A DNA stretch of 64,000 bases, from contig DASRFA010000043.1 in the NCBI GenBank assembly GCA_035651755.1, positions 186,001-250,000 of the forward strand, written 5' to 3'. The stretch comes from DASRFA01 sp035651755. GTDB lineage: Bacteria; Desulfobacterota; Binatia; UBA12015. Position numbers and translations under genes: made by a program. Positions 11,457-19,225 of the stretch are shown piece by piece (position 1 is the first letter of the stretch; each line of letters starts with the position of its first letter). The notes beneath the pieces were generated by a model, which had not been told where the DNA came from, searched no databases, and saw only the letters and a list, made by a program, of their open reading frames with translations.

Positions 11457-11825
11457 ATGAGCCCGGAAGAGGTCGTCAGAACGTTCTGCAAGGCGGTCGA
11501 GCGCTGCGACGTGAAGGAGCTCGCCGGCTTCTTCACCGACGACGCCGTCTATCACAACATCCCGCTGGCGCCGGTCCGCGGGCGCGCCGAGATCGAGTCG
11601 ACCCTCGCGCAGTTCCTGTCGCCCGGCGCGAGGTGCGAATTCGAGATCAAGGGCCTCGCCGCGACGGGGAACGTCGTCCTCACCGAGCGCGTCGACCGCT
11701 TCGAGATGGGCGGGAAGAAGATCGCGCTTCCGGTCATGGGCGCGTTCGAGGTCACGCCGGCCGGGAAGATCAGCGCCTGGCGCGACTACTTCGACATGCA
11801 GCAGTTCACGAGCCAGATGGCCTGA
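11457..11825 (+). CDS. Limonene-1,2-epoxide hydrolase / SnoaL-like protein
   Basis: A 122-residue single-domain protein of the NTF2-like fold. The catalytic set of limonene-epoxide hydrolases is visible: Arg78 and Asp80 in LTERVDRF and an Asp in AWRDYFD (residue 110 or 113). The hydrophobic pocket pattern VMGAFEV matches too. Such enzymes open epoxides with water. The identity as an active epoxide hydrolase is likely but not certain, because SnoaL-like relatives have other roles. AGGA precedes ATG 11457. It is the first of three closely spaced plus-strand genes, the last of which resembles an epoxide isomerase. Confidence 0.8.
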   Translation: MSPEEVVRTFCKAVERCDVKELAGFFTDDAVYHNIPLAPVRGRAEIESTLAQFLSPGARCEFEIKGLAATGNVVLTERVDRFEMGGKKIALPVMGAFEVTPAGKISAWRDYFDMQQFTSQMA

Positions 11826-11838
11826 AGCGACGGCGCTC

Positions 11839-12735
11839 GTGGTGCACCGACGATCGGTCCGCGCGCGCGGGAGCCGAGCCTCTGGCGTCGCGCTGATCGC
11901 GTGTGCGGCTGCGCTCACGGCGGCGCGCGCGCAGAGCGCGCCGCCGAGCGCCGCCGCGTCCCCGTCCGGGAGCGCGAGCGCCGCGATCGCGGCCGCGGTT
12001 GCCGCGTCCGACCGGAGCGACGCGGACCGCGCGCTCGACGCCGGGCGGAAGCCGGCCGAGATGCTCGCGTTCGCGGGGATCGCTCCCGGGATGAAGGTCG
12101 CCGATCTCGGCGCCGGAGGCGGCTACACGACGGAGCTCCTCGCGCGCGCGGTCGGCCCGACCGGACGCGTCTACAGCCAGAACTCGAGCCTCATCCGCGA
12201 GCGCTTCGCCGAGAAGCCGTGGACCGAGCGCCTCGCGAAGCCGGCGCTCGCGAACGTCGTGCGCGTGGAGCGAGAGTTCGACGATCCGCTGCCGCCCGAC
12301 GCGCGCGACCTCGACGCCGTCATCCTCGTGCTCTTCTACCACGACACCTACTGGATGGAGGTCGACCGCGCCGCGATGAACCGCGCCATCTTCCGCGCGC
12401 TCCGCCCCGGCGGCGTCTACCTCGTCGTCGACCACAGCGCTGCGGCCGGCAGCGGTGCACGCGACGTCAAGACGCTTCACCGCGTCGAGGAATCGCTCGT
12501 CCGCTCGGAGATCGAGAGCGCGGGCTTCCGGCTGGACGGCGAAGCCGACTTCCTCCGGAACCCGGAGGACGCGCGCGACTGGAACGACTCGCCTTCCGCG
12601 GCGGGCGACCGCCGAGGCACGAGCGATCGGTTCGTCCTCCGCTTCGTGAAGCCGGCTTCCGCGGCGCCGGGTACCGCGCCGCCGGGCGGAACGGGCGCGC
12701 TCTCCGCGCCGACGCCCAAGCCAGAGAACCCGTGA
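11839..12735 (+). CDS. Exported class I SAM-dependent methyltransferase-like protein
   Basis: A 298-residue protein that starts with a signal peptide (cleavage near AARAQ), then an Ala/Ser-rich segment. A Rossmann methyltransferase core follows: SAM-binding VADLGAGGGYTTELL at about residues 86-100, an acidic strand end around DLDAVILVLFYHDTYWM and LRPGGVYLVVDH. This matches the family of predicted periplasmic methyltransferases (COG4798-like). SAM is not known to be plentiful outside the cytoplasm, so the fold may serve another purpose. The start is GTG 11839; the C-terminal 35 residues are Pro/Ala-rich. It overlaps the next gene by four bases (GTGA). Confidence 0.8.
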   Translation: MVHRRSVRARGSRASGVALIACAAALTAARAQSAPPSAAASPSGSASAAIAAAVAASDRSDADRALDAGRKPAEMLAFAGIAPGMKVADLGAGGGYTTELLARAVGPTGRVYSQNSSLIRERFAEKPWTERLAKPALANVVRVEREFDDPLPPDARDLDAVILVLFYHDTYWMEVDRAAMNRAIFRALRPGGVYLVVDHSAAAGSGARDVKTLHRVEESLVRSEIESAGFRLDGEADFLRNPEDARDWNDSPSAAGDRRGTSDRFVLRFVKPASAAPGTAPPGGTGALSAPTPKPENP

Positions 12736-13211
12736 GCGATCGCAGCGCGTCCGTCCTGATCGCCAACGGCGCGCTCGTGTTCCTGGCGGGCATGGCCGCC
12801 GGCTTTCCGTTCGCGTTCCTCCTCCTCGGAAAGATCGCGCTCTGGCCGATCCCGGGCGCGATCGACGTCATGATGCCGGGCGACGTGCGCGGCTGGCGCA
12901 TGGCGCACCTCGAGGGCGTCCTGAACGGCCTCACCCTGATCGGCGTCGCGGCCGTCGGCTCGCGGCTCCGGCTGAGCGACCGCGCGGAGCGCGTGCTGGT
13001 CTGGTCGCTCATCGTCATGGCGTGGGGCAACGAGGTCGCGTCGTGGATCGGGCCGCTCTTCGGCGGGCGCGGCCTCGCGTTCGGGGGCGGCGTCGCCAAC
13101 AGCCTGATGTACCTCCTCTTCGTCGCCGCGATCGTCGGCGTGGTGGTCGCGATGTGGCTCGTCGCGGCCGGGGCTCTGGCCGCGCTGCGTACGAGCGGCG
13201 CGCGGGACTGA
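12732..13211 (+). CDS. Small membrane protein resembling styrene-oxide isomerase (StyC-like)
   Basis: A 159-residue integral membrane protein with four predicted helices (about residues 8-32, 60-78, 88-106, 122-150). From memory of the family, styrene-oxide isomerases are about 170 residues with a conserved His and an Asn six residues later at the start of helix 2. Here His59 and Asn65 lie in GWRMAHLEGVLNG, and GGRGLAFG matches a loop I recall from StyC. Known StyC binds haem b and converts epoxides to aldehydes. Similarity is distant and function is inference. GTG 12732 overlaps the methyltransferase stop, so the pair is co-translated. Confidence 0.55.
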   Translation: MSDRSASVLIANGALVFLAGMAAGFPFAFLLLGKIALWPIPGAIDVMMPGDVRGWRMAHLEGVLNGLTLIGVAAVGSRLRLSDRAERVLVWSLIVMAWGNEVASWIGPLFGGRGLAFGGGVANSLMYLLFVAAIVGVVVAMWLVAAGALAALRTSGARD

Positions 13212-13219
13212 GCGGCGGC

Positions 13220-14461
13220 TCAGATCACGCCGTTCGCCGCGAGACGCGCGATTTCTTCGCTCGAGAGGCCGAGCAGGCCGCCGTAGACCTCCTCGTTGTG
13301 CTCGCCGAGGCGCGGCGCGCCGGTCCGAACGGATCCCGGCGTGCGCGAGAAGCGCGCGTGGACGCCCTGCATGCGGACCGGCCCGACGACCGGGTCGTCG
13401 ACGGTCACGAGGTCGCCGCGCGCGGCGATGTGGGGATCGTCGCAGACGTCGCGCACCGAATAGGTGCGGGCGAACGGGACCGACGCGTCGAGGCAGAGGC
13501 GCTCGATCTCCGCCGCCGTGTGCCGGCGGCACCAGTCGGCGACGATCCCGTTGATCTCGTCCGAGTGCGCGGCGCGGGCGGCAAGTGTCGCGAAGCGGTC
13601 GTCGGACAGCAGGTCCTCCCGGCCGATCATGCGGGCGAGCCGCGGAAAGAGGCCGTCGCCGGCGGCGATGATGCTCACGTACTGGCCGTCGGCGGTCTCC
13701 CAGTTGTCGAGGGGAGCGGAGTTCGCGAGGCGGTTGCCCTCGCGGCCGCGGACGATGCCGAGGCGGTCGTAGGCCGCGACCGTGTGCTCCAGGATCCGGA
13801 GGATGGAGGCGTAGAGCGCGAGGTCGATCACCTGACCGCGGCCGTCGCCGGCGCGGCTGCCGTCGCCGCTCCGGTCGCGATGATAGAGCGCGATCATCAG
13901 CGAGAGCGCGTTGAAGGTGCCCGTCAAGTAGTCGGAGACGATCACGCCCGGTCGGACCGGCGGGCGGTCCTTGTAGCCCGTGATGTGGAGGAGGCCGCCC
14001 ATCGCGATGCCGTTCCGGTCGAGGCCGGGGCGGTCGCGGTACGGCCCGGTCTGGCCGTAGACGCTCACGCGCGAGACGACGAGCCGCGGATTGACGGCGG
14101 CGAGCTCCTCCGGCCCGAGGCCCCAGCCCTCGAGCGTCCCGGGCTGGAAGTTCTCCACCAGGGCGTCCGCGTGCTCGACGAGCCGCTTGAAGAGCGCCTG
14201 CCCCTCGCGCTTCCGGAGGTCGCACGTGACCGACTTCTTGTTCCGGCCCTCGACCGCCCACCAGAGCGAGTAGCCGTCCTCGAACGGGCCGATCGTCCGC
14301 ATGAAGTCGCCCGACCCGGGCTGCTCGATCTTGATGACCTCCGCGCCGAAGTCGCCGAGGAGCGTGGCGGCGAAGGGCGCGCCGATGCGCGTTCCGACGT
14401 CGAGGATGCGGAGGCCCGCGAGCGGCAGCTCCGCGCTCGGCTCGTCGGCCGCGGTCGCCAT
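13220..14461 (-). CDS. CaiB/BaiF family (class III) CoA-transferase, second copy
   Basis: A 413-residue class III CoA-transferase, only moderately similar to the one at 5286-6494. The signatures are LAGLRILDVGTRIGAPF, GAEVIKIEQPGSGD and the catalytic-Asp region RDRPGLDRNGIAMGG. The C-terminal RLGEHNEEVYGGLLGLS is typical of the family. ATG 14461 is favoured over 14476 by alignment of the N-terminus, but no strong ribosome site is visible for either. It converges with the membrane-protein gene (8-base gap) and stands apart from the acyl-CoA dehydrogenase by the coiled-coil gene. The likely role is activation of a carboxylic acid for beta-oxidation-like breakdown; the substrate is unknown. Confidence 0.88.
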   Translation of the reverse strand: MATAADEPSAELPLAGLRILDVGTRIGAPFAATLLGDFGAEVIKIEQPGSGDFMRTIGPFEDGYSLWWAVEGRNKKSVTCDLRKREGQALFKRLVEHADALVENFQPGTLEGWGLGPEELAAVNPRLVVSRVSVYGQTGPYRDRPGLDRNGIAMGGLLHITGYKDRPPVRPGVIVSDYLTGTFNALSLMIALYHRDRSGDGSRAGDGRGQVIDLALYASILRILEHTVAAYDRLGIVRGREGNRLANSAPLDNWETADGQYVSIIAAGDGLFPRLARMIGREDLLSDDRFATLAARAAHSDEINGIVADWCRRHTAAEIERLCLDASVPFARTYSVRDVCDDPHIAARGDLVTVDDPVVGPVRMQGVHARFSRTPGSVRTGAPRLGEHNEEVYGGLLGLSSEEIARLAANGVI

Positions 14462-14580
14462 GCCGCTGTGTCGCACCGCGCGCCGCTAGGCTCAAGCGCG
14501 GGCCGCGCCCACGCCAGCGGACGCAATCGATGTCACGCGTGCCGTTGTCGCGCGCCTCGTCGCGGCCTACCGTCGCCGGC

Positions 14581-14919
14581 ATGACGGACGAAGCGAGCAC
14601 GGAGCTCCTGCGCGAGATCCGGGACGGCATCGGAGCGACGAACCTCCGCCTCGCCGCCGTCGACCAGCACCTCGAGTTGCGGCTCGCGTCGATCGACGAG
14701 CGGCTCGAGTCGCTGCACCACCGCCTGCTGGCGATCCACGACCGTCTCGCGCGCGCCGAGGAGCCGGCCGTCGAGCTCGCGCGCGCGCTCCGCCGCATCG
14801 GCGTCGATCAGGCACGGCACGAGCGCTTCCACACCCGCCACGTCGACGTTCTGGAGCGCGACCTCGACGAGCTCAAGGACCGCGTTCGCCGCCTCGAGGA
14901 AAAGCTTTCGGACCCGTGA
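14581..14919 (+). CDS. Small coiled-coil protein of unknown function
   Basis: A 112-residue acidic/basic heptad-rich protein, almost wholly helical. Heptads of Leu/Ile/Val run through LRLAAVDQHLELRLASIDER and again through LERDLDELKDRVRRLEEKL. No membrane segment, signal peptide or cysteine is present. I do not recognise a family. ATG 14581 is used because the upstream frame to 14530 is Ser/Arg-rich. It sits between two minus-strand genes, so it has its own transcript if real. The regular heptads over most of the length argue that it is coding. Confidence 0.6.
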   Translation: MTDEASTELLREIRDGIGATNLRLAAVDQHLELRLASIDERLESLHHRLLAIHDRLARAEEPAVELARALRRIGVDQARHERFHTRHVDVLERDLDELKDRVRRLEEKLSDP

Positions 14920-14937
14920 ACCGCGCGAAGCCGGCGC

Positions 14938-16116
14938 TCACCGGGGCAGGCCGAGCACCCGCTGCGCGATGATGTTCCGCTGCACCTCGCTCGTGCCCGC
15001 GAAGATGCTTGCGGCGCGGTAGTAGAGGTACGACCGAACGAGCCGGCCGCGCGCGATCGAGTGCGCGCCGCCCTCCAGGGCGCCGCGCATGCCGAGGACG
15101 TGCATCACGGTGTCGTGGATGCGCTGGCTCATCTCGCTCCAGTAGAGCTTGATGAAGGAGCTCTCCGGCCCGAGCGGCGCGCCGCGGGTGAGGCGCGTGA
15201 GCGTGCGCCAGTTGTTGAGCTTCGCGATCTCGACCTCGATCGCCGCCTGCGCGATGCGCTGGCGGAGGTCGCCGTCCGCGGCCTCGGCGGGCGCATCGTC
15301 GCCGCGCGCGCGCGCGAGCGCCACGAGATCCTCGAGCAGAATGCGATGGATCACGAGCTGGCGCGGCGACGTCCCGCGCTCGTGCGCGAGCGTCGTCTGC
15401 GCGATCTCCCAGCCGCGGTTCTCCTCGCCCACCAGGTTCGCTCTCGGCACGCGCACGTTGTCGAGGAAGACCTCGTTGAACTCGGAGCTCCCGGTCATCT
15501 GCCGGAGCGGCCGGACCTCGACGCCGGGCGCGTGCATGTCGACGATCATGTACGAGATGCCGCGCGCCTTGGGCGCGTCCGGGTCCGTGCGCGCGATCAG
15601 GATCCCGTAGTCGGCGTACTGCGCCCAGCTCGTCCAGACCTTCTGACCCGTCACCACGTAGTCGTCGCCCTCGAGGACGGCGCGCGTCCGGAGCGCGGTG
15701 AGGTCCGAGCCGGCGCCGGGCTCCGAGAAGAGCTGGCACCACACGTCCTCCGCGGAGAGGATGCGTGCCAGGTAGCGCCGGCGCTGCTCCTCGGTGCCGT
15801 GCTGCATGAGCGACGGGCCGACCAGGTTCACGCCGATCCGGTTGATCACCTCCGGCGCGCGGGCCGCCGCCATCTCCTCCTGGAAGAGGTAGTTCTCCTC
15901 CGGTCCCGCGCCGCGACCGCCATAGCGCTCCGGCCAGTGCACTCCCACCCAGCGGGCCTCGGCGAGCTTCCGCTGCCAGTTGCGGAGGAACCGGAACTCC
16001 TCGTCGAGGCCGGCGAAGTCGGCGGAATCGACCCCCTCCCGGGGAGCGTGCTCGGCGAGCCACGCGCGGAGCTCGGCGCGAAACGCCTCGGCTCGGGGCG
16101 AGAAGCTCAGATCCAT
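14938..16116 (-). CDS. Acyl-CoA dehydrogenase
   Basis: A 392-residue flavoprotein that should introduce an alpha-beta double bond into an acyl-CoA. The N-terminal helical domain is followed by the FAD-binding region WCQLFSEPGAGSDL and VVTGQKVWTSWAQ. The C-terminal domain ends with the signature FAGTSEVQRNIIAQRVLGL. The length is standard. The protein resembles the FadE/steroid and bile-acid type with an internal loop around residues 265-285. ATG 16116 begins MDLSFS, the usual start of this group. Electron transfer flavoprotein genes are not in the window. Together with the CoA-transferase nearby it suggests acyl-CoA catabolism. Confidence 0.92.
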   Translation of the reverse strand: MDLSFSPRAEAFRAELRAWLAEHAPREGVDSADFAGLDEEFRFLRNWQRKLAEARWVGVHWPERYGGRGAGPEENYLFQEEMAAARAPEVINRIGVNLVGPSLMQHGTEEQRRRYLARILSAEDVWCQLFSEPGAGSDLTALRTRAVLEGDDYVVTGQKVWTSWAQYADYGILIARTDPDAPKARGISYMIVDMHAPGVEVRPLRQMTGSSEFNEVFLDNVRVPRANLVGEENRGWEIAQTTLAHERGTSPRQLVIHRILLEDLVALARARGDDAPAEAADGDLRQRIAQAAIEVEIAKLNNWRTLTRLTRGAPLGPESSFIKLYWSEMSQRIHDTVMHVLGMRGALEGGAHSIARGRLVRSYLYYRAASIFAGTSEVQRNIIAQRVLGLPR

Positions 16117-16269
16117 CGCGCCCGAACGTATCGGCGCCCCGGCGAGCGAGGCAACCGATCCCCCGACGACTCCCGCCGGGGCGTTCGCGCTTCTCGACGA
16201 ACCGTTCGCCGCGAGCGGCGGCGGTTCGCGCACCCGGCGCGCACCGAGGGCGAAATCGCCCCACTTTCT

Positions 16270-16310
16270 CCGGTTCACACGTCGCGTGGATCTGCCGTAT
16301 GGTGAACCGG
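16270..16310 (+). promoter_or_regulatory. Candidate sigma-70 promoter overlapped by a 9-bp inverted repeat
   Basis: TTCACA (16274-16279) and TATGGT (16298-16303) are spaced 18 bases apart. CCGGTTCAC (16270-16278) and GTGAACCGG (16302-16310) form a perfect inverted repeat, and each arm overlaps one hexamer. This looks like a repressor-controlled promoter for the gene at 16399, with a leader of about 90 bases. The rest of 16117-16398 contains no gene. Confidence 0.45.
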
Positions 16311-16398
16311 GTCGGGTCGAGTTCCGTACCCGCCGCAGGAGCGGCGGAGAGGCGCGACCGCGCCCGACGAAATCATCACAGAGACAGAGGAGAGATCC

Positions 16399-17139
16399 GT
16401 GCGAGCAGAGCCAACGAAAGGTGCGTTCCTTGCCGTGCTCGGCAGGGCCACCGTCCATGCCGCCCTCGCGGCGGCGATCGTTCTGGGAGCGGCCGGCGCC
16501 GCGCACGCGCAGCGCCAGTCCGGCATCCAGCTCACGCCCGATTCCCAGCGCTACCTGATCAGCAAGGACGTCGGCACCGACCGGTGGGCGATCAGCTACA
16601 ACCTCGCCGACAAGACGGTCACCGGGAACGTCTTCCCGCAGAACGGCGGCAACCCGAGCTTCCTCGCCTGCGTCATCGTGTCGGACGTCGCCGTCGACCC
16701 GTACCAGCTCACGTGCCAGTTCGCGCAGGGCTGCCCGCAGGCGCCGTGCAGCGGGCAATGGGGCGAGCCGTTCCCCGTCCCGGACATCCCGCGCTCGTTC
16801 TTCCTGCCCGAGGGCACGCAGTCGACCTTCGCATCGAACGTGCAGCCGATCTTCAACGCGACGTGTGCGACGAACCTCGCGTGCCACGCGCCCGGCGGCT
16901 CCGGCCTCCTCGATCTCTCGCAGGGCGCAGCGTACTCGCACGTCTTCGACATCCCCGCGAACCAGGATCCGAGCCGCGACTACGTCTCCGCCTTCTCGCC
17001 GGACACGAGCTACCTGATGGCGAAGATCGACGGCGGCCCCAACGTGAGCACGCGCATGCCGCTCGGCGGACCGTTCCTCCCGGCCGAGACCGCCGACCAG
17101 ATCCGGCGCTGGATTCTCGAGGGCGCCGCCAACAACTGA
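16399..17139 (+). CDS. Secreted protein with a C-x5-C-H motif in a cytochrome-like C-terminal domain
   Basis: A 246-residue protein with a signal peptide (about residues 18-38, cleavage after GAAHAQ). The N-terminal half contains cysteine-bearing loops (LTCQFAQGCPQAPC). The C-terminal half resembles the small domain found in many secreted haem-associated proteins of deltaproteobacteria: VQPIFNATC, then Cys156-x5-Cys162-His163, LLDLSQGAAYS, SYLMAKI, MPLGGPFLP and IRRWILEGA. Canonical haem c attachment needs CxxCH; the spacing here is wider, so covalent haem is doubtful. GTG 16399 has GAGGAGAG just upstream. The function is unknown. Confidence 0.75.
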   Translation: MRAEPTKGAFLAVLGRATVHAALAAAIVLGAAGAAHAQRQSGIQLTPDSQRYLISKDVGTDRWAISYNLADKTVTGNVFPQNGGNPSFLACVIVSDVAVDPYQLTCQFAQGCPQAPCSGQWGEPFPVPDIPRSFFLPEGTQSTFASNVQPIFNATCATNLACHAPGGSGLLDLSQGAAYSHVFDIPANQDPSRDYVSAFSPDTSYLMAKIDGGPNVSTRMPLGGPFLPAETADQIRRWILEGAANN

Positions 17140-17150
17140 CCGACCTGCGG

Positions 17151-18029
17151 TTGCCGATCGAGATCCGCATCGTTCGACCCGGAGAGGAAGGCGTCGTCGA
17201 CGCCTTCCTCTCCCGCCACACCGCCTCCTCGATGTTCCTGCGCGCGAACCTGCGCGCGCGCGGCGTCGCCTACGAAGGCCAGCCGCTCGAAGCGGTCTGG
17301 GCCGCGGCGTTCGAGGAGGGCGCCGTCGTCGCGATCGCGGCGCACGCGTGGAACGACAACCTGCTCCTCCAGGCGCCGCGCTGCCTGCCCGAGGTCGTGT
17401 GCGCGGCGACCGCCGCGTCCGGTCGGCCGCTGCGCGGGTTCCTCGGGCCGTGGGAGCAGACCGTCGCGGCGCGGGCGGCGGTCGGGCACCCCGACGTCGC
17501 CTGCGACATGGACGAGCGCGAGGACCTCTTCCTGCTCGAGCTCGATCGCCTGGTCGTGCCCGACGCGCTCCGAAAGGGCGAGGTCTCGTGCGCGATCGCG
17601 CAACCGGGCGACCGCGATCTGCTGGTCGCGTGGCGCGCCGACTACCACGTCGAGGCGCTCGGCCGAGAGCTCATCGACGCGGTCCGGGAGGACGCGGCGC
17701 GCGAGATCGACGAGCAGCTCGAGCGCGGCGACCTCTACGTGCTGCGGGACGGCGATCGGACCGTCGCGTGCACCGCCTTCAACGGCCGCCTGCCCGACTG
17801 CGTGCAGGTCGGCGGGGTGTGGACGCCTCCCGAGCTGCGCGGCCGCGGCTACGCCCGCGCAGCGGTCGCCGCGTCGCTCCTCGACGCGCGCGCCGCCGGC
17901 GCCGAGCGATCCGTCCTCTTCACCGCTGCGGACAACGACCCCGCGCAGCGCGCGTACCGGGCGCTCGGCTACCGCCGGATCGGGGAGTACGGGCTCGTGC
18001 TGCTGCGCGACCCGATCTTCCCCGACTGA
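17151..18029 (+). CDS. GNAT-family N-acetyltransferase
   Basis: A roughly 292-residue protein whose C-terminal domain (about 150-285) is a GNAT fold. It has the acetyl-CoA loop PPELRGRGYARAAVAA and the C-terminal DPAQRAYRALGYRRIGEYGL. The N-terminal half (SMFLRANLRARG, WNDNLLLQ) is a degenerate second GNAT-like domain common in this group. The start is uncertain: TTG 17151 is 12 bases after the previous stop and no ATG is suitably placed. It is probably co-transcribed with the secreted protein upstream. The acceptor substrate is unknown. Confidence 0.8.
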   Translation: MPIEIRIVRPGEEGVVDAFLSRHTASSMFLRANLRARGVAYEGQPLEAVWAAAFEEGAVVAIAAHAWNDNLLLQAPRCLPEVVCAATAASGRPLRGFLGPWEQTVAARAAVGHPDVACDMDEREDLFLLELDRLVVPDALRKGEVSCAIAQPGDRDLLVAWRADYHVEALGRELIDAVREDAAREIDEQLERGDLYVLRDGDRTVACTAFNGRLPDCVQVGGVWTPPELRGRGYARAAVAASLLDARAAGAERSVLFTAADNDPAQRAYRALGYRRIGEYGLVLLRDPIFPD

Positions 18030-18082
18030 CCCGCCCAAATTCGCGCTCGACACGCGGAGCGCCGACGGCGTACACGCGCGGC

Positions 18083-19198
18083 ATGGCGCAGCCGCGTCCG
18101 TCGTCGCCCGTCCGGGTCGCCGCTGGATCCGGCACCCTCACCTCGCGCGGGCGAGGTTCGCCCTGGTCCCGTCGACGGCTCGTGCTGGTCGGAGCGGCGG
18201 GGCTCGCTCTGGCGGTCTCCGCGGTCGCAGCCGAGGCGATCCTTCGGACGCGCGCTCCCGAGTGGGCCGTCGTCCACCCGCCGGTGAACTTCCGGCCCGA
18301 CCTCTTCGAGGCGGCGCCGTTCGGGTACCGGCTGAAGGCCGGCGGTCCCTACGTCTACGCCTACGCGAGAAGCCGCCTGCGGCCGGTCACGATCCACGTC
18401 GATCGCGACGGGTTCCGATCGCGGCGCCCGGCCGGCACGGCCGACTCGCGGCCGCGCATCGGCGTGCTCGGGGATTCGATGGTCTTCGGCCAGGGCGTCG
18501 AAGAAGACGAGCGGTTCACCGAGCTCATCGAGGCGCGCCGGCCCGGCTGGCGCGTCGACAACCTCGGGATGGTCGGCTTCGGCACCGACCTCATGATCCG
18601 AGCGCTCGAAGCGGTCGGGTTGCGCGAGCAGCCGACCGCCGTCGTCCTCTGCGTCTACACGGACGATCTGCGGCGCGTCGTCACGAGCTACGTCGGGATG
18701 GGGTTCCCATTGCCGAAGTACGTGCTCGCGAACGGCGCGCTCGAGACGATCGACTATCCCGAGCCGCGGCTCTGGGAGCGCCTTCGGCTGTACCAAGCCG
18801 TGCACTATGCCGTCACGCGCCGGACGCCGAGCACGTTCCCGTTGAACGAGGCGATCCTCGATCGCTTCCTCGATCTCTCGGAGGCGCACGCCTTCGTGCC
18901 GGTCGTCGTCTATGCGCCGAGCCCGGACGACGGGTGGGACGATCGAATGCGTCGCGACTTCCTCGGGGGCTGGGCGGCCGACCGGGGAGCCCGCTTCCTC
19001 GATCTCGGCGACGCCATCGCGAGAGCCGGCGGCAAGGCTCTCTATCTCGACAGCGACTCGCACTGGAACGCAGCCGGCCACGCCGTCGTCGCGGCCGAGA
19101 TGACGCGCTACCTCGAGCGAGCCGTGCCCGCGCTCGCGATCTCGGGCGAGGACGGAAAAAACGTCGGACGAGGGATGATGGCCCGCGACGGCCAGTAG
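18083..19198 (+). CDS. Membrane-anchored SGNH-hydrolase-like protein
   Basis: A 371-residue protein with one N-terminal transmembrane anchor (about residues 31-52) and an extracytoplasmic SGNH/GDSL domain. Block I is GVLGDSMVFGQG with the probable nucleophile Ser. The C-terminal catalytic pair is in DSDSHWNAAGH (Asp and His). These motifs are typical of AlgX/DltD-like or O-acetyl-handling proteins acting on envelope glycans. It precedes an FkbM methyltransferase by a short gap on the same strand, which fits modification of a surface polysaccharide. The substrate is not identifiable. Confidence 0.78.
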   Translation: MAQPRPSSPVRVAAGSGTLTSRGRGSPWSRRRLVLVGAAGLALAVSAVAAEAILRTRAPEWAVVHPPVNFRPDLFEAAPFGYRLKAGGPYVYAYARSRLRPVTIHVDRDGFRSRRPAGTADSRPRIGVLGDSMVFGQGVEEDERFTELIEARRPGWRVDNLGMVGFGTDLMIRALEAVGLREQPTAVVLCVYTDDLRRVVTSYVGMGFPLPKYVLANGALETIDYPEPRLWERLRLYQAVHYAVTRRTPSTFPLNEAILDRFLDLSEAHAFVPVVVYAPSPDDGWDDRMRRDFLGGWAADRGARFLDLGDAIARAGGKALYLDSDSHWNAAGHAVVAAEMTRYLERAVPALAISGEDGKNVGRGMMARDGQ

Positions 19199-19225
19199 CT
19201 CTCGCTTCATCCAAATTTGCGTCGG

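Noticed and set aside
16399..17139. Annotation as a classical cytochrome c
   Set aside because: The CxxCH haem attachment motif is not present; the spacing is C-x5-C-H.
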